23,220 nucleotides of DNA from JBCDLI01 sp038745535 (GCA_038745535.1 JBCDLI010000043.1:1-23220); one strand, 5' to 3'. Counted from the first letter of the stretch, positions 13,931 to 22,405 are shown. Notes: generated by a model not told the origin, from the sequence alone. Numbers and translations are program-made.

Positions 13931-15919
13931 TCAATCGGTGTCGTAAGCCATGTGTGGCGTTTTCTCCCAAACGAAAGGCTGTCGAAAGCACTGAAGCAGT
14001 GCCCGCCAAGCTGCAAATGACATGGCCATCCAGTAAAACGGAACGAAACAGAGTGCGCGGCGCAAATGGCGTCGCTTCTTCCGCTCAACCGCAGACAATC
14101 CCAGAACCGAGAACGCGAGATAGCTAATGATAATAGTCAAGCTATCGGTCGCGATGAGCAGCGGTGTAGCGTGATCGGTCTGCGACGCAACCCATGACCA
14201 AAGCCACACAATATTGAAGATTATCAGCGGATGAATGAGCGTGGACATGATCACGCCAGACATCACGCATTGATGAACCAGAAAACGAAAAAGGCCGAAG
14301 CGTTGGATGAAGCTCATCGGGTTGCGGGAGTGGACCAACCACGTCTGCATCCAGCCTTTAAACCATCGCGTTCGCTGAGGCAGCCAAATGCCAAACTGCT
14401 TAGGCGCATCTTCCAGTGTCGGCAAAGAAAGCGTTTCGGTCCGGTAACCAGCTCCAAACAAACGGTAGCCGAGATCCGCATCCTCCGTGACATTATACGG
14501 GTCCCACCCGCCAACTTCCGTCAACGCGGTGCGCTTAAAATGATTTGACGTGCCGCCTAACGGGATAGGGCACCGCATTGCCGCCAGCCACGGGAGCAAC
14601 CGCCCGAATAGTCCCGCATATTCCAGTTCGAAAAGCGCCGTCAGCTTATTCCGGTGCCCGTTTGCAATTTTCAGCGGCGATTGCAGGCAGGCAAGTTTGT
14701 CATCGGCGGTATCGAAACGCTGCCACGCTTCTTCCAATTGCATCGGTGCTGGCCGATCTTCGGCGTCGTAGAGTGTCACAAACGACCCCGTCGTGAACGG
14801 AATCGCGAAGCAAAGCGCTTTTGGCTTTGTACGCGGACCTACATCGGGAACGCGAATAATCTCGAAACGATGATCTGGTTGGCATGCTTCGATAGCGCCG
14901 ACTGTCCCAATGTCGTCAGCTTCACAAACAAGTTTGATTTCGATCTTCGCCCTCGGCCACTTGAGCGCGCCAAGATGCTGGATGAGGCCCGGGATAGTCT
15001 CTCGTTCGTGATAAAGCGCCACCAACACAGTCCATACCGGTTTGCTCGCGTCTTCGGAGGAAATGACATCTGCATCCCGATCTGCCGGTCGCGCGCAAGT
15101 GGCGGCCACGCGCAGTAGGGTGCAACTCAGGAAGAACAGCGTAAAACCCAAGTGGAGCGCCAATCCGATCGTCGTCGTCGCTGCGCCGAAGGCCCAGACT
15201 AGGCACAGCAACATTACCGATAATTGGACACCTTGGGTAAAAGTCGCCTGTGACTTTGCCGAGAAGGTTGGGCTTTCACTCCACAGCGCTTCTGACACAT
15301 TTTTACAAATATCACTGCCGCGTTTCGCGATGACCAGTCGATGCGCATTTGGCTGGTCGATGATCCTTAACCGCCTTTGCAACTCAATAGAGTTTGAAAT
15401 GCGCTTCTGCCTATCGATCAGCGATGGCAGGCTCGTGACGACTGGCACAATCCGATCATCGTCCATTCTGCACCAGCGCACCGCGCGATCGTTTGCAAGC
15501 AACGTCGGATCGGAGTCTGCACCTAATATCGCTTTGACATTGCGAGCGTCTATCGGAGCACAGGCCGTGTAGTGTCTCAACTCATCGGCAAACTGGTCGG
15601 GTGATAGGGCGCCGGAGGCGATAATTTCTTGAGCCGCCGTAGTGCCGTTGTTCCGTGCTGCGACCGTGGCAGCCTGCAGATCGGTTTTTAGACAGGCACC
15701 TGTTTCACCCAGAAATGAGATGGTGTCGCAAATGCGATCCGGTTGCGTGAACTCAGGCTGTTGGATGCCCAACTCTTCAATCAGGCGTCGTGCGCTTCTG
15801 TTTAAGCGAGCAATCCGCAGCGCGTCCAAAAGCTCAAGACGCAGCATCTCTTGCTCTGTGTGACCAACAGCGCTCTTTGCATCGACTGCTACGGAACGCG
15901 CGTGTTGGTTCATCGCCAT
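13931..15919 (-). CDS. Membrane glycosyltransferase family 2 with MshEN-like N-terminal region
   Basis: Predicted processive polysaccharide synthase of 662 residues. The hydrophilic N-terminal 240 residues include EIIASGALSPDQFADEL and a segment resembling the MshEN/type II secretion E N-terminal fold. Two membrane helices follow (about 240-285), then a GT-A catalytic domain: the VALYHERETIPGLI start, Asp-containing YDAEDRP (384-390), TEDADLGYRL (acid Glu479-Asp480) and QRTRW (515-519), the QxxRW motif of cellulose-synthase-like enzymes. Three or four further membrane helices end the protein. The layout resembles XagB-type enzymes of rhizobia, which make surface polysaccharide. Two ATGs are possible (15919 or 15913); GAGG lies 3 or 9 nt upstream respectively, so the shorter product is equally likely. 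It is divergent from the binding-protein gene with a 100-bp gap. The product polymer cannot be named. Confidence 0.85.
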   Translation of the reverse strand: MAMNQHARSVAVDAKSAVGHTEQEMLRLELLDALRIARLNRSARRLIEELGIQQPEFTQPDRICDTISFLGETGACLKTDLQAATVAARNNGTTAAQEIIASGALSPDQFADELRHYTACAPIDARNVKAILGADSDPTLLANDRAVRWCRMDDDRIVPVVTSLPSLIDRQKRISNSIELQRRLRIIDQPNAHRLVIAKRGSDICKNVSEALWSESPTFSAKSQATFTQGVQLSVMLLCLVWAFGAATTTIGLALHLGFTLFFLSCTLLRVAATCARPADRDADVISSEDASKPVWTVLVALYHERETIPGLIQHLGALKWPRAKIEIKLVCEADDIGTVGAIEACQPDHRFEIIRVPDVGPRTKPKALCFAIPFTTGSFVTLYDAEDRPAPMQLEEAWQRFDTADDKLACLQSPLKIANGHRNKLTALFELEYAGLFGRLLPWLAAMRCPIPLGGTSNHFKRTALTEVGGWDPYNVTEDADLGYRLFGAGYRTETLSLPTLEDAPKQFGIWLPQRTRWFKGWMQTWLVHSRNPMSFIQRFGLFRFLVHQCVMSGVIMSTLIHPLIIFNIVWLWSWVASQTDHATPLLIATDSLTIIISYLAFSVLGLSAVERKKRRHLRRALCFVPFYWMAMSFAAWRALLQCFRQPFVWEKTPHMAYDTD

Positions 15920-16019
15920 TGACCTCGGTGGTACAGTTCGGCACACACAAATCAGTCGCCGACGAGTATTCGATGGCTACTGCTCCTTGTAGTATCGTGC
16001 TTGGACACCACCCAAAATT

Positions 16020-16910
16020 ATGCGGAAGACGATTTCACATTTTTTGCATCTAGGAATATTGTCGACCCTAATTTTGTCCTTTGTGCACATGTTGCCACGA
16101 ACCGCAGACGCAGACGTGCCCCGGTTTCAAACCTTGAACGTATTGCCGGAGAAGCCGGACCTTTCAGGTCTTCCAAGACTGCGTTTTCTGACAAGTCTAG
16201 ATTTCCCACCATTCAATTTTGCGGACGAGAATAAAAAACCCACCGGCTTCAACATCGATATCGCGCGGGGGATTTGCTCGGTTTTGGAGATCGAACAGAA
16301 GTGCGAAATTCAAGCGTTACCATGGTCAGAACTTCAAGGTGCGCTGGAGGGCCGACGAGCGGAGGCAATCATTGCCGGCAACGAAATTTCACTGGAAGCC
16401 CGGCAGCAGTTCGGATTGAGCGCACCTTACTTTCGTTTTCCGACCCGTTTCATTGCGCGAAAACCGGACGATGCAAGCGCGGATCTCTCAGATAGCTTCA
16501 ACGATGGATTGCAAGGTTTAACCGTCGCCGTTCAAGAGGGCACTGCCCACGAAGACTTTCTCAAATTTCATTTTCCTCAGGCGATGGCAGAAACCGTTTC
16601 AAGCCAGCAAGCGGGATATGACGCGCTTCAATCAGGCACCGTGGATTACTTTCTAGCCGATGGCGTTTCGCTTTCATTCTACCTCACATCACCAGCCGCC
16701 GATGGTTGCTGTGTCTTCGCAAGCGGCCCGTATCTTGACATCGACTTCACCGGGCTCGGGATGGCGGTTGCGGTGCGTAACGAAGACACTTTTCTTCGCG
16801 AGGCGATCACCTACGCGCTCGCTGTGATGGAACGCAATGGCCGCTATCGCGAGGTCTTTCGCCGATACTTTCCCTTGAGCCCCTACGCAGCAAGCGGGGC
16901 AGGGCCGTGA
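16020..16910 (+). CDS. Periplasmic amino-acid-type substrate-binding protein (SBP family 3), orphan
   Basis: A 296-residue protein with a Sec signal peptide: basic start MRKTISHF, hydrophobic core to about residue 25, likely cut after TADA (residue 31). The mature part has the family-3 pattern: LRFLTSLDFPPFNFADENKKPTGFNIDIAR at the start (key parts SLDFPPFNF and GFNIDIA), LPWSELQGAL, EGRRAEAIIAGNEIS, a second-lobe LTVAVQEGTAHEDFL, and AITYALAVMERNGRYREVFRRYF at the end. Such proteins bind amino acids or other small polar ligands for ABC importers or sensor kinases. No permease or ATPase gene is adjacent, so the partner is elsewhere or the protein has a sensory role. The ribosome site is weak. 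Its ligand cannot be named. Confidence 0.85.
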   Translation: MRKTISHFLHLGILSTLILSFVHMLPRTADADVPRFQTLNVLPEKPDLSGLPRLRFLTSLDFPPFNFADENKKPTGFNIDIARGICSVLEIEQKCEIQALPWSELQGALEGRRAEAIIAGNEISLEARQQFGLSAPYFRFPTRFIARKPDDASADLSDSFNDGLQGLTVAVQEGTAHEDFLKFHFPQAMAETVSSQQAGYDALQSGTVDYFLADGVSLSFYLTSPAADGCCVFASGPYLDIDFTGLGMAVAVRNEDTFLREAITYALAVMERNGRYREVFRRYFPLSPYAASGAGP

Positions 16911-16987
16911 GAGTGGCCTTATTTGCTCTTGCATAATTGCTGCGCTGCGATACCACCGCGCGGCTTGACCACTTGTGAGAATTAGAG

Positions 16988-18658
16988 ATGAACGCGCGCA
17001 CCGACCTCTTTGGTTTGGAAATCACCGATGAACTGGTTGCAGCAGCCGAGAAGTCGAAAGCTTGGCCATTTGAAGAGGCGCGCAAGGTTGTTAAACGTTA
17101 CGCAAAAACAGGCTTTCCTGCCGAGGTGATTTTCGAGACGGGATACGGCCCGTCGGGCCTCCCACATATTGGCACATTCGGCGAAGTTGCCCGCACGACG
17201 ATGGTACGCGTCGCCTTTCACGTGCTCACTCGCAATGAGGTAGCTACAAAGCTCCTTTGCTTTTCCGACGACATGGATGGCATGCGCAAAGTGCCGGAAA
17301 ACGTACCGGACATGTCGGCTCTGGAGCCTGACCTTCAGCAGCCCCTGACTAAAGTGCCCAACCCATTTGGCGGCGATCATGCGAGTTTTGGGCATCATAA
17401 CAATGCCATGCTTCGGCGCTTCTTAGACACATTTGGGTTTGACTATGAATTCGCGTCAGCAACCACTTACTATGCATCCGGTCATTTTGACCCCATCTTA
17501 AAACTCGCTTGCGAGCGTTATGACGACATCATGAAGGTGATGTTGCCGACGCTTGGTGAAGAACGGCAGGCGACCTATAGCCCGTTTTTGCCAATTTCGC
17601 CGAAGACAGGCCGGGTACTCTATGTCCCAACGAAGTCAGTCGACTCAGTCAATCACACCATCACATTCGATGACGAAGACGGTGTCGAAACCACGCTTCC
17701 CGTCACAGGCGGTCATGTGAAGCTTCAATGGAAACCGGATTTCGGCGCGCGATGGGCCGCCATTGGTGTCGATTTTGAGATGTTCGGCAAGGATCACGGT
17801 CCGAACATGGGTGTCTACGATAAAATCTGTCTTGTCCTCGGTGGGCGTCCGCCCGAGCACTTTGTCTACGAGTTGTTCCTCGATGACCAAGGCCAAAAGA
17901 TATCCAAGTCGAAAGGTAACGGCCTGACGATCGATGAGTGGCTGACCTACGCGCCAACCGAGAGCCTTGCGCTCTTCATGTTTCAAAAGCCCGGCACAGC
18001 CAAGCGCCTGCACTTCGATGTGATCCCAAAAGCGGTCGACGAATATTATGCGCACTTGCGCAGTTATCAAAAGCAGGAAGTGCCCCAGCGATTGGCCAAT
18101 CCTGCTTGGCACATCCATAACGGCGAACCGCCAGCGCTTGATCTGCCGGTGTCGTTTGCGATGCTTTTAAACCTCGTTTCGGCATCGAATGCATCAAACC
18201 GTGATACTCTTTGGGGCTTCATCTCACGATATTCCGCAGGCGTAACCGCAGAGACGCATCCGCATCTCGATGATTTGACCGGTTACGCGATCCGCTATTT
18301 TGAGGACTTCGTGAAGCCTTCGAAAGTATTCCATGCGCCTGATGATGTGGAGCGTGAGGCTCTCCAAAAACTCCTAGATGCTTTGAGGGTGCTTCCCGAG
18401 GATGCGGACGGCGAAACGATTCAGAACACCGTTCTCGCTATTGCCAAGCCGTTTGAGCGCTATCAAGACCCGAAAAAGACCGGACCCGATGGACGACCCG
18501 CGGTCACCGTTGAGTGGTTCAACGCGCTTTATCGAATACTGCTGGGGCAAGAGCGGGGTCCGCGTTTTGGTTCGTTCGCCGCGCTCTATGGATTAAAGGA
18601 GACGTGCACGATGATCGATGCGGCGCTCGCTGGAGAGTTCGTTTCCGAAGAAGTGTAG
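16988..18658 (+). CDS. lysK: Lysyl-tRNA synthetase, class I
   Basis: Charges tRNA-Lys with lysine in the cytoplasm. This is the class I form found in archaea and in alphaproteobacteria instead of the common class II LysS. The product has 556 residues. The HIGH-like motif is HIGT at 60-63 in GPSGLPHIGTFGE and the KMSKS-like motif is KISKS at 304-308. Between them are FEMFGKDHGPNMGVYDKI and a long insertion typical of the class. The helical C-terminal anticodon-binding part is complete. A purine-rich GAGAATTAGAG directly precedes the ATG. It follows the binding-protein gene by 77 bp and may have its own promoter. Its stop is 3 bp from that of the convergent regulator. Confidence 0.96.
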   Translation: MNARTDLFGLEITDELVAAAEKSKAWPFEEARKVVKRYAKTGFPAEVIFETGYGPSGLPHIGTFGEVARTTMVRVAFHVLTRNEVATKLLCFSDDMDGMRKVPENVPDMSALEPDLQQPLTKVPNPFGGDHASFGHHNNAMLRRFLDTFGFDYEFASATTYYASGHFDPILKLACERYDDIMKVMLPTLGEERQATYSPFLPISPKTGRVLYVPTKSVDSVNHTITFDDEDGVETTLPVTGGHVKLQWKPDFGARWAAIGVDFEMFGKDHGPNMGVYDKICLVLGGRPPEHFVYELFLDDQGQKISKSKGNGLTIDEWLTYAPTESLALFMFQKPGTAKRLHFDVIPKAVDEYYAHLRSYQKQEVPQRLANPAWHIHNGEPPALDLPVSFAMLLNLVSASNASNRDTLWGFISRYSAGVTAETHPHLDDLTGYAIRYFEDFVKPSKVFHAPDDVEREALQKLLDALRVLPEDADGETIQNTVLAIAKPFERYQDPKKTGPDGRPAVTVEWFNALYRILLGQERGPRFGSFAALYGLKETCTMIDAALAGEFVSEEV

Positions 18659-18661
18659 AAC

Positions 18662-19387
18662 CTACTGGCTGGCCCAAACGATACGAGCGATCCACTCGAC
18701 ATCGCTGGCCGGAATTTCCCGGTCAGCATGTTCCGGGTTCAAGGATGCAACTTCGATGACAATTGAGGTCTTCCGTTTGAGGATCTTTGCCATCACTTCG
18801 CCGTCGCGCGTTTTAACCACCACGCGATCGCCTTTGCGGACGGTTGCGCTGGGCGACACGATGATTCGATCACCGGCACGATAGAGCGGCAGCATACTGT
18901 CACCGCTGATTTCGAGGGCATAGGCGTTTTCACCAAGTCCATCGGAGCCCGGTAAACTAATCTGGTCCCAGCCCTCACCGGCTGGAAAGCCAGCATCGTC
19001 AAAAAAACCACCTGCTCCAGCTTGCGCCATACCGACAAGCGGTACTGTGACGGGGCTTGAAGAAAACGCAGGCAAATCGTACGCCAATTGCAGGGTGTCA
19101 TCATGGAGCGTGGTGCCGAGCGCCATTCGATCGGTCAGGCCGTTCAGCGTAGAAGACGGCGGCGATACAAACGCGATGAATTCTTCGATTGAAACATTTG
19201 TCGCCTGTAAGATTTTCGATAGTGATTCAGTCGATGGCCATCGGAGACGACCGTCTGCGGCAACCCGCTTCGATTTATTAAACGTCGTCGAGTCGAGCCC
19301 CGCTCGCTTTGCCAGCCCGGATGGGGTCAAGCTTTGCGAGGCTGCTAGCTCGTCAATCGCGGTCCAAATTCGTTCGTGTGAAAGCAA
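18662..19387 (-). CDS. XRE-type transcriptional regulator with S24 (LexA-like) peptidase domain
   Basis: A 241-residue regulator. The N-terminal helix-turn-helix has SGLAKRAGLDSTTFNKSKR (about residues 23-41). The C-terminal S24 domain has VPLVGMAQAGAGG around a possible Ala-Gly cleavage site (123-126), nucleophile Ser164 in ISGDSMLPLYRAGD and general base Lys201 in VMAKILK. The Ser-Lys spacing of 37 equals that of LexA (119/156). Self-cleavage in response to a stress signal is therefore possible. No phage genes surround it, so it looks like a resident cellular regulator rather than a prophage repressor. The only in-frame start near the HTH is TTG at 19387 (GGA 6 nt upstream), giving MLSHERIWTAIDELA as I recall for rhizobial homologues. 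It is 79 bp downstream of the isomerase gene. Confidence 0.85.
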   Translation of the reverse strand: MLSHERIWTAIDELAASQSLTPSGLAKRAGLDSTTFNKSKRVAADGRLRWPSTESLSKILQATNVSIEEFIAFVSPPSSTLNGLTDRMALGTTLHDDTLQLAYDLPAFSSSPVTVPLVGMAQAGAGGFFDDAGFPAGEGWDQISLPGSDGLGENAYALEISGDSMLPLYRAGDRIIVSPSATVRKGDRVVVKTRDGEVMAKILKRKTSIVIEVASLNPEHADREIPASDVEWIARIVWASQ

Positions 19388-19466
19388 TGTGCATCCATAC
19401 CGTAAAAGGAATTAAATCCTCTTAGAGCTTTGCGAATCCGTTAGCAAGGGCTTCGGGGCAATGAGA

Positions 19467-20090
19467 CTATCTCTCGACAACTATTGGATCGCGACCACTG
19501 GCAAGCATTTCATCAATGAGATGAATGCGATCTTGGCCCCAAAATACCTCGCCACCAACCACATAGGCAGGTACGCCAACCGCATCGGCTTCAATCGCGG
19601 CTTTGGTGTTGGCTTCGCGAATTTCTGCCACTTCCAATGTTCGGGCTGCCTCCAAAATGGCCGAAGCGTCCAAACCCGCGTCTGTCAAAAGCGAACTCAG
19701 GGTTGCTTCGTCGGCAATATCACCATCATCTGTCCAAACTGTTCTAAATACATTTTCCATGTAACCAAAAGGATCAGCGCCCGCATTCGCCACCGCGATG
19801 ATCGTGTGATCAGCAAGCGTAGCATCCACTGGAAAGAACTTAGGTTGTAAATTAATTGTGATACCTAAGGACTCCGCGATGCGTTGCAGTTCTAACAAGC
19901 GATAGCGCTGTCTTACCGGTGGGCGCTTGCCTGGCGGAACCGCACCGGAAACTTCCCACAAAGCAAATAAATTCACAGGCTTAGGCGCAAGGAAACAGTC
20001 GTGTTTAGCGGCAACTTCGCGGATCTTCTGATGGCCGAAATAGGTGAATGGCGAGGCTGAGTAGAAGTAATATTCAATAACGCTTGGCAC
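19467..20090 (-). CDS. DsbA/GST-kappa-family 2-hydroxychromene-2-carboxylate isomerase-like protein
   Basis: A 207-residue thioredoxin-fold protein of the HCCA isomerase group. The N-terminal motif is YFYSASPFTYFG, with Ser13 before Pro at the position of the catalytic serine in NahD. The C-terminal motif GVPAYVVGGEVFWGQDRIHLIDEML is typical of the family. In naphthalene degraders the enzyme uses glutathione to isomerise 2-hydroxychromene-2-carboxylate, but most alphaproteobacterial members lie outside such pathways and their substrate is unknown. No aromatic degradation genes are near. The start is a GTG at 20088-20090, with AGGA 7 nt upstream. It may be co-transcribed with the S24 regulator downstream. 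Confidence 0.85.
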   Translation of the reverse strand: MPSVIEYYFYSASPFTYFGHQKIREVAAKHDCFLAPKPVNLFALWEVSGAVPPGKRPPVRQRYRLLELQRIAESLGITINLQPKFFPVDATLADHTIIAVANAGADPFGYMENVFRTVWTDDGDIADEATLSSLLTDAGLDASAILEAARTLEVAEIREANTKAAIEADAVGVPAYVVGGEVFWGQDRIHLIDEMLASGRDPIVVER

Positions 20091-20139
20091 TTGGTTTTCC
20101 TCAATCGTGATTGCGACATTCGCGCAGTCGTATGGACGG

Positions 20140-20168
20140 TTAAGACATTTTCCCTACCATACTATAGT
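20140..20168 (+). promoter_or_regulatory. Sigma-70 promoter of the small membrane protein gene
   Basis: TTAAGA (20140-20145) and TATAGT (20163-20168) are separated by exactly 17 bp, with an AT-rich spacer. Transcription would start near 20175, about 37 nt before the ATG at 20212. Confidence 0.6.
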
Positions 20169-20211
20169 CTAAGGCTATCCTGCCTTGGGTCAGTCCAATT
20201 GGAGCCTGCCC

Positions 20212-20442
20212 ATGAGTACGAATTTTCTGGTAGACTTTACGTTCTTTTTGATCGTCGCATTGATCTGCAGCATTGGTTTTCAAATCGCATTCATATGCGC
20301 GACCGGGCTTGCCGCTATAACGCGTTATGGCATGTTAATGCCGGAGCCCAAAACTCCACCGCTTTTTGGTTTGAAGAAAAAGGGCGACCGTGATGCGTTG
20401 CCTGGCACTTACCGAGAACGTCGAGATCGCAACAAAGACTGA
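20212..20442 (+). CDS. Small membrane protein of unknown function
   Basis: A 76-residue product. The start ATG at 20212 has GGAG 7 nt upstream, and a promoter lies 44 bp before it; these signals make it a real gene despite its size. A hydrophobic stretch at about residues 5-37 (FLVDFTFFLIVALICSIGFQ onward) would cross the membrane once or form a tight hairpin. The C-terminal half is hydrophilic with PEPKTPPLFGLKKKG and an Arg/Asp-rich tail. I do not recognise the family and propose no function. It is divergent from the isomerase gene (121-bp gap) and convergent with the cold-shock gene. Confidence 0.7.
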   Translation: MSTNFLVDFTFFLIVALICSIGFQIAFICATGLAAITRYGMLMPEPKTPPLFGLKKKGDRDALPGTYRERRDRNKD

Positions 20443-20460
20443 TCGTCTTTGGAGAGTGAT

Positions 20461-20484
20461 GCCGTCGAACTGATGTCCGACGGC
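20461..20484. terminator. Inverted repeat between convergent small-protein and cold-shock genes
   Basis: GCCGTCG (20461-20467) and CGACGGC (20478-20484) form a perfect 7-bp GC-rich stem with a 10-nt loop, lying between the two convergent stops. No T-tract follows on either strand, so an intrinsic terminator is doubtful; it may act with Rho or protect 3' ends. Confidence 0.4.
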
Positions 20485-20493
20485 TCCATGCGT

Positions 20494-20703
20494 TTAGCCA
20501 GCGGCGAGATTGCCCGCTGCCATCTTGCCTGTGCGCTTGTCTGCAATCAGCTCGTAGCTGATCTTTTGACCTTCGGTGAGCGTCTCCATTCCCGAGCGCT
20601 GAACAGCGCTAATATGAACGAATACGTCGTTGCCTCCCTCATCCGGCTGAATAAAGCCGAAGCCTTTGGTCGTGTTGAACCACTTTACGGTTCCAGAGCT
20701 CAT
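20494..20703 (-). CDS. Cold-shock domain protein
   Basis: CspA-family single-strand nucleic-acid-binding protein of 69 residues. RNP1 is KGFGFI (13-18) and RNP2 is VFVHI (27-31), and the beta-barrel continues through GQKISYELIADKRTGKMAA. Such proteins melt RNA secondary structure and act as chaperones for transcription and translation. AAAGGA lies 7 nt before the ATG. A promoter candidate about 150 bp upstream gives a long leader, as in cspA-type genes. Which paralogue it is cannot be told from one copy. Confidence 0.95.
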   Translation of the reverse strand: MSSGTVKWFNTTKGFGFIQPDEGGNDVFVHISAVQRSGMETLTEGQKISYELIADKRTGKMAAGNLAAG

Positions 20704-20850
20704 ACGTTTGTCCTTTCAAGACAGTTGTTCATGCGGTCGGTTGACCACAATCGGTTTAAATCGTGTCTGTCAGATGGAAAAACACATCGCGCTCTTTTGG
20801 GCATCAGCCTCTTTGGCGGGTAGTCAATAGTCCGGTCTTCATGACGCGAG

Positions 20851-20879
20851 ATGATACAATAGTCACATAATCATGAAAA
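20851..20879 (-). promoter_or_regulatory. Candidate promoter of the cold-shock gene with a long 5' leader
   Basis: On the minus strand TTTTCA (20874-20879) and TATCAT (20851-20856) are spaced by 17 bp. Transcription would begin near 20844, giving a leader of about 140 nt, similar in length to the cspA leader of E. coli. It sits just downstream of the P450 stop. Confidence 0.45.
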
Positions 20880-20897
20880 TTACAAGACAATCGATGC

Positions 20898-22265
20898 CTA
20901 CAATACTTCACATTTTACGAAGACCGGGTCTTGCGGACGCAAGGTCAAGTGAACTGCGGGCATCACATTATTTGCGTCAAGAACGTGAAAATTAAACGTC
21001 GGCAACAATTTAGCCAATACGAGGCTAGCCTCAGCCATGGAGAATGCGCCGCCAATACATGCACGCCCGCCGAGCCCAAATGGTAAAAATGCCCCAATCG
21101 GTATCGCTTTAATAGCCGCTTTTTCAAAGCGCTCCGGCCTGAATCTGTTAGGATCTGCCCACCAATTGCGGTGGCGATGAATGATCCATGGTGAAATGAG
21201 TAGCATTGTTCCGCGCTTCAAACGCATACCTGCCAAACTCGTTTTGGCAATTGAGACGCGGGGCAGGAAAGCACCGGGAGGATAAAGCCGTAGCGCTTCA
21301 TTGATTGCCATGCGTGTCCGTTTCAGTTTCCTCAAATTTTGCGCATCAACTCCATCTCCGCAGTGTCCTGCGATTTCCTTCACGAGTTGCCGGCGCTCAT
21401 CGGGCAGGTTGGACAGAAGGTAGAAAATCCATGTGAGCGTCGTGGCTGTCGTCTCGTGGCCAGCAAGAAAAAAAACAGCCACCTGATCAACAATCTCAGT
21501 TACCGTGAACGCCGAGCCGTGCTCATCGCGTGCAGCGATCATTGAGCCTAGCAAGTCGTCGAGTGCTTCGCCGCTATCGAGACGGTGCTCAATCTTTGCT
21601 GTCAAAAGGCGTCGAATCTCAGCTGCCGCTGCCATTGCTTCGGCTGGCTGCTGCACCGGATCAAATGCCTTGCCGAAAAGAAACTGGGTCAGATTGACGT
21701 TAGCGACATGCGATTGAAATCGCTCGAAAGCTGCAAACATCGCAGTTGCATCTCCGCTTCCTAAAGGCTCTGAGAATATCACCCGGTATATGATGTCTGC
21801 GCTCAGCCTTGTCATCTCGGCGTCAAGTGAGAAGCTCTCTCCCTTGAACGCGTGCCTACGCAGCCGCGCAATGCAGTCATCTACGGCAGCATTCATGCGA
21901 TCAAACGCACGCCCCGTATGCAGGTGCGTAAACCCGGGCTCCACCATGGCGCGTTGGCGCTTCCAGGTTTCGCCGTGTGAAATAAACACGCCGTCATTGA
22001 TGAGTGGGGCGAGCGCACCGGTAAAGAGGTCGTTCTTCTCAAACTCCGCCACGCGATTGACCAGCACTTCGCGCACGAGATCGGGTCGATTGACGAGCAA
22101 GATTCCGCGTCGCGACATCCCCATCCATCCGATATCCATCTTGTACGCAGTGTCCGGCATCATGGCTAGGAGGTCGCGACGCTTCGCGGTCAGGCATGAG
22201 ACGAGTGCGCGCAGCGGTGACTTTGGCTCGGGCGCGGGTGGTGCGAATTTTGGGATATCCGGCAA
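20898..22265 (-). CDS. Cytochrome P450
   Basis: Haem-thiolate monooxygenase of 455 residues with no membrane anchor. The C-helix WKRQR is at 101-105, the I-helix oxygen-binding AGHETT at 268-273, the ExxR pair Glu323/Arg326 in NEALRLYPP, the PERF meander near FRPERF, and the haem loop FGLGGRACIGG with ligand Cys403. The catalytic machinery is complete. The only upstream start is TTG at 22265 (an in-frame stop lies three codons before it), with AAGG about 10 nt upstream; internal ATGs at residues 35-36 would remove N-terminal sequence. The divergent flavodoxin gene could supply electrons. No ferredoxin or reductase gene is visible. Substrate unknown; fatty acids or terpenoids are possible but unsupported. 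Confidence 0.93.
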   Translation of the reverse strand: MPDIPKFAPPAPEPKSPLRALVSCLTAKRRDLLAMMPDTAYKMDIGWMGMSRRGILLVNRPDLVREVLVNRVAEFEKNDLFTGALAPLINDGVFISHGETWKRQRAMVEPGFTHLHTGRAFDRMNAAVDDCIARLRRHAFKGESFSLDAEMTRLSADIIYRVIFSEPLGSGDATAMFAAFERFQSHVANVNLTQFLFGKAFDPVQQPAEAMAAAAEIRRLLTAKIEHRLDSGEALDDLLGSMIAARDEHGSAFTVTEIVDQVAVFFLAGHETTATTLTWIFYLLSNLPDERRQLVKEIAGHCGDGVDAQNLRKLKRTRMAINEALRLYPPGAFLPRVSIAKTSLAGMRLKRGTMLLISPWIIHRHRNWWADPNRFRPERFEKAAIKAIPIGAFLPFGLGGRACIGGAFSMAEASLVLAKLLPTFNFHVLDANNVMPAVHLTLRPQDPVFVKCEVL

Positions 22266-22405
22266 GCGGTTTTAACCTTCTATCGCGTTACGGGGTCTAC
22301 CAGCTTCACGTGCGCCGAACGGTGCCTTTTGCGCTGCGACAATCTTCAATATTGTGATGTTGTAGCGACTTTGCAGGTAGAGATTACAAGAACCACATAA
22401 TAGTA

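Noticed and set aside
14654..15572. Plus-strand frames of 154 and 176 codons inside the glycosyltransferase gene
   Set aside because: Antisense to clear GT2 motifs; no ribosome sites or family resemblance.
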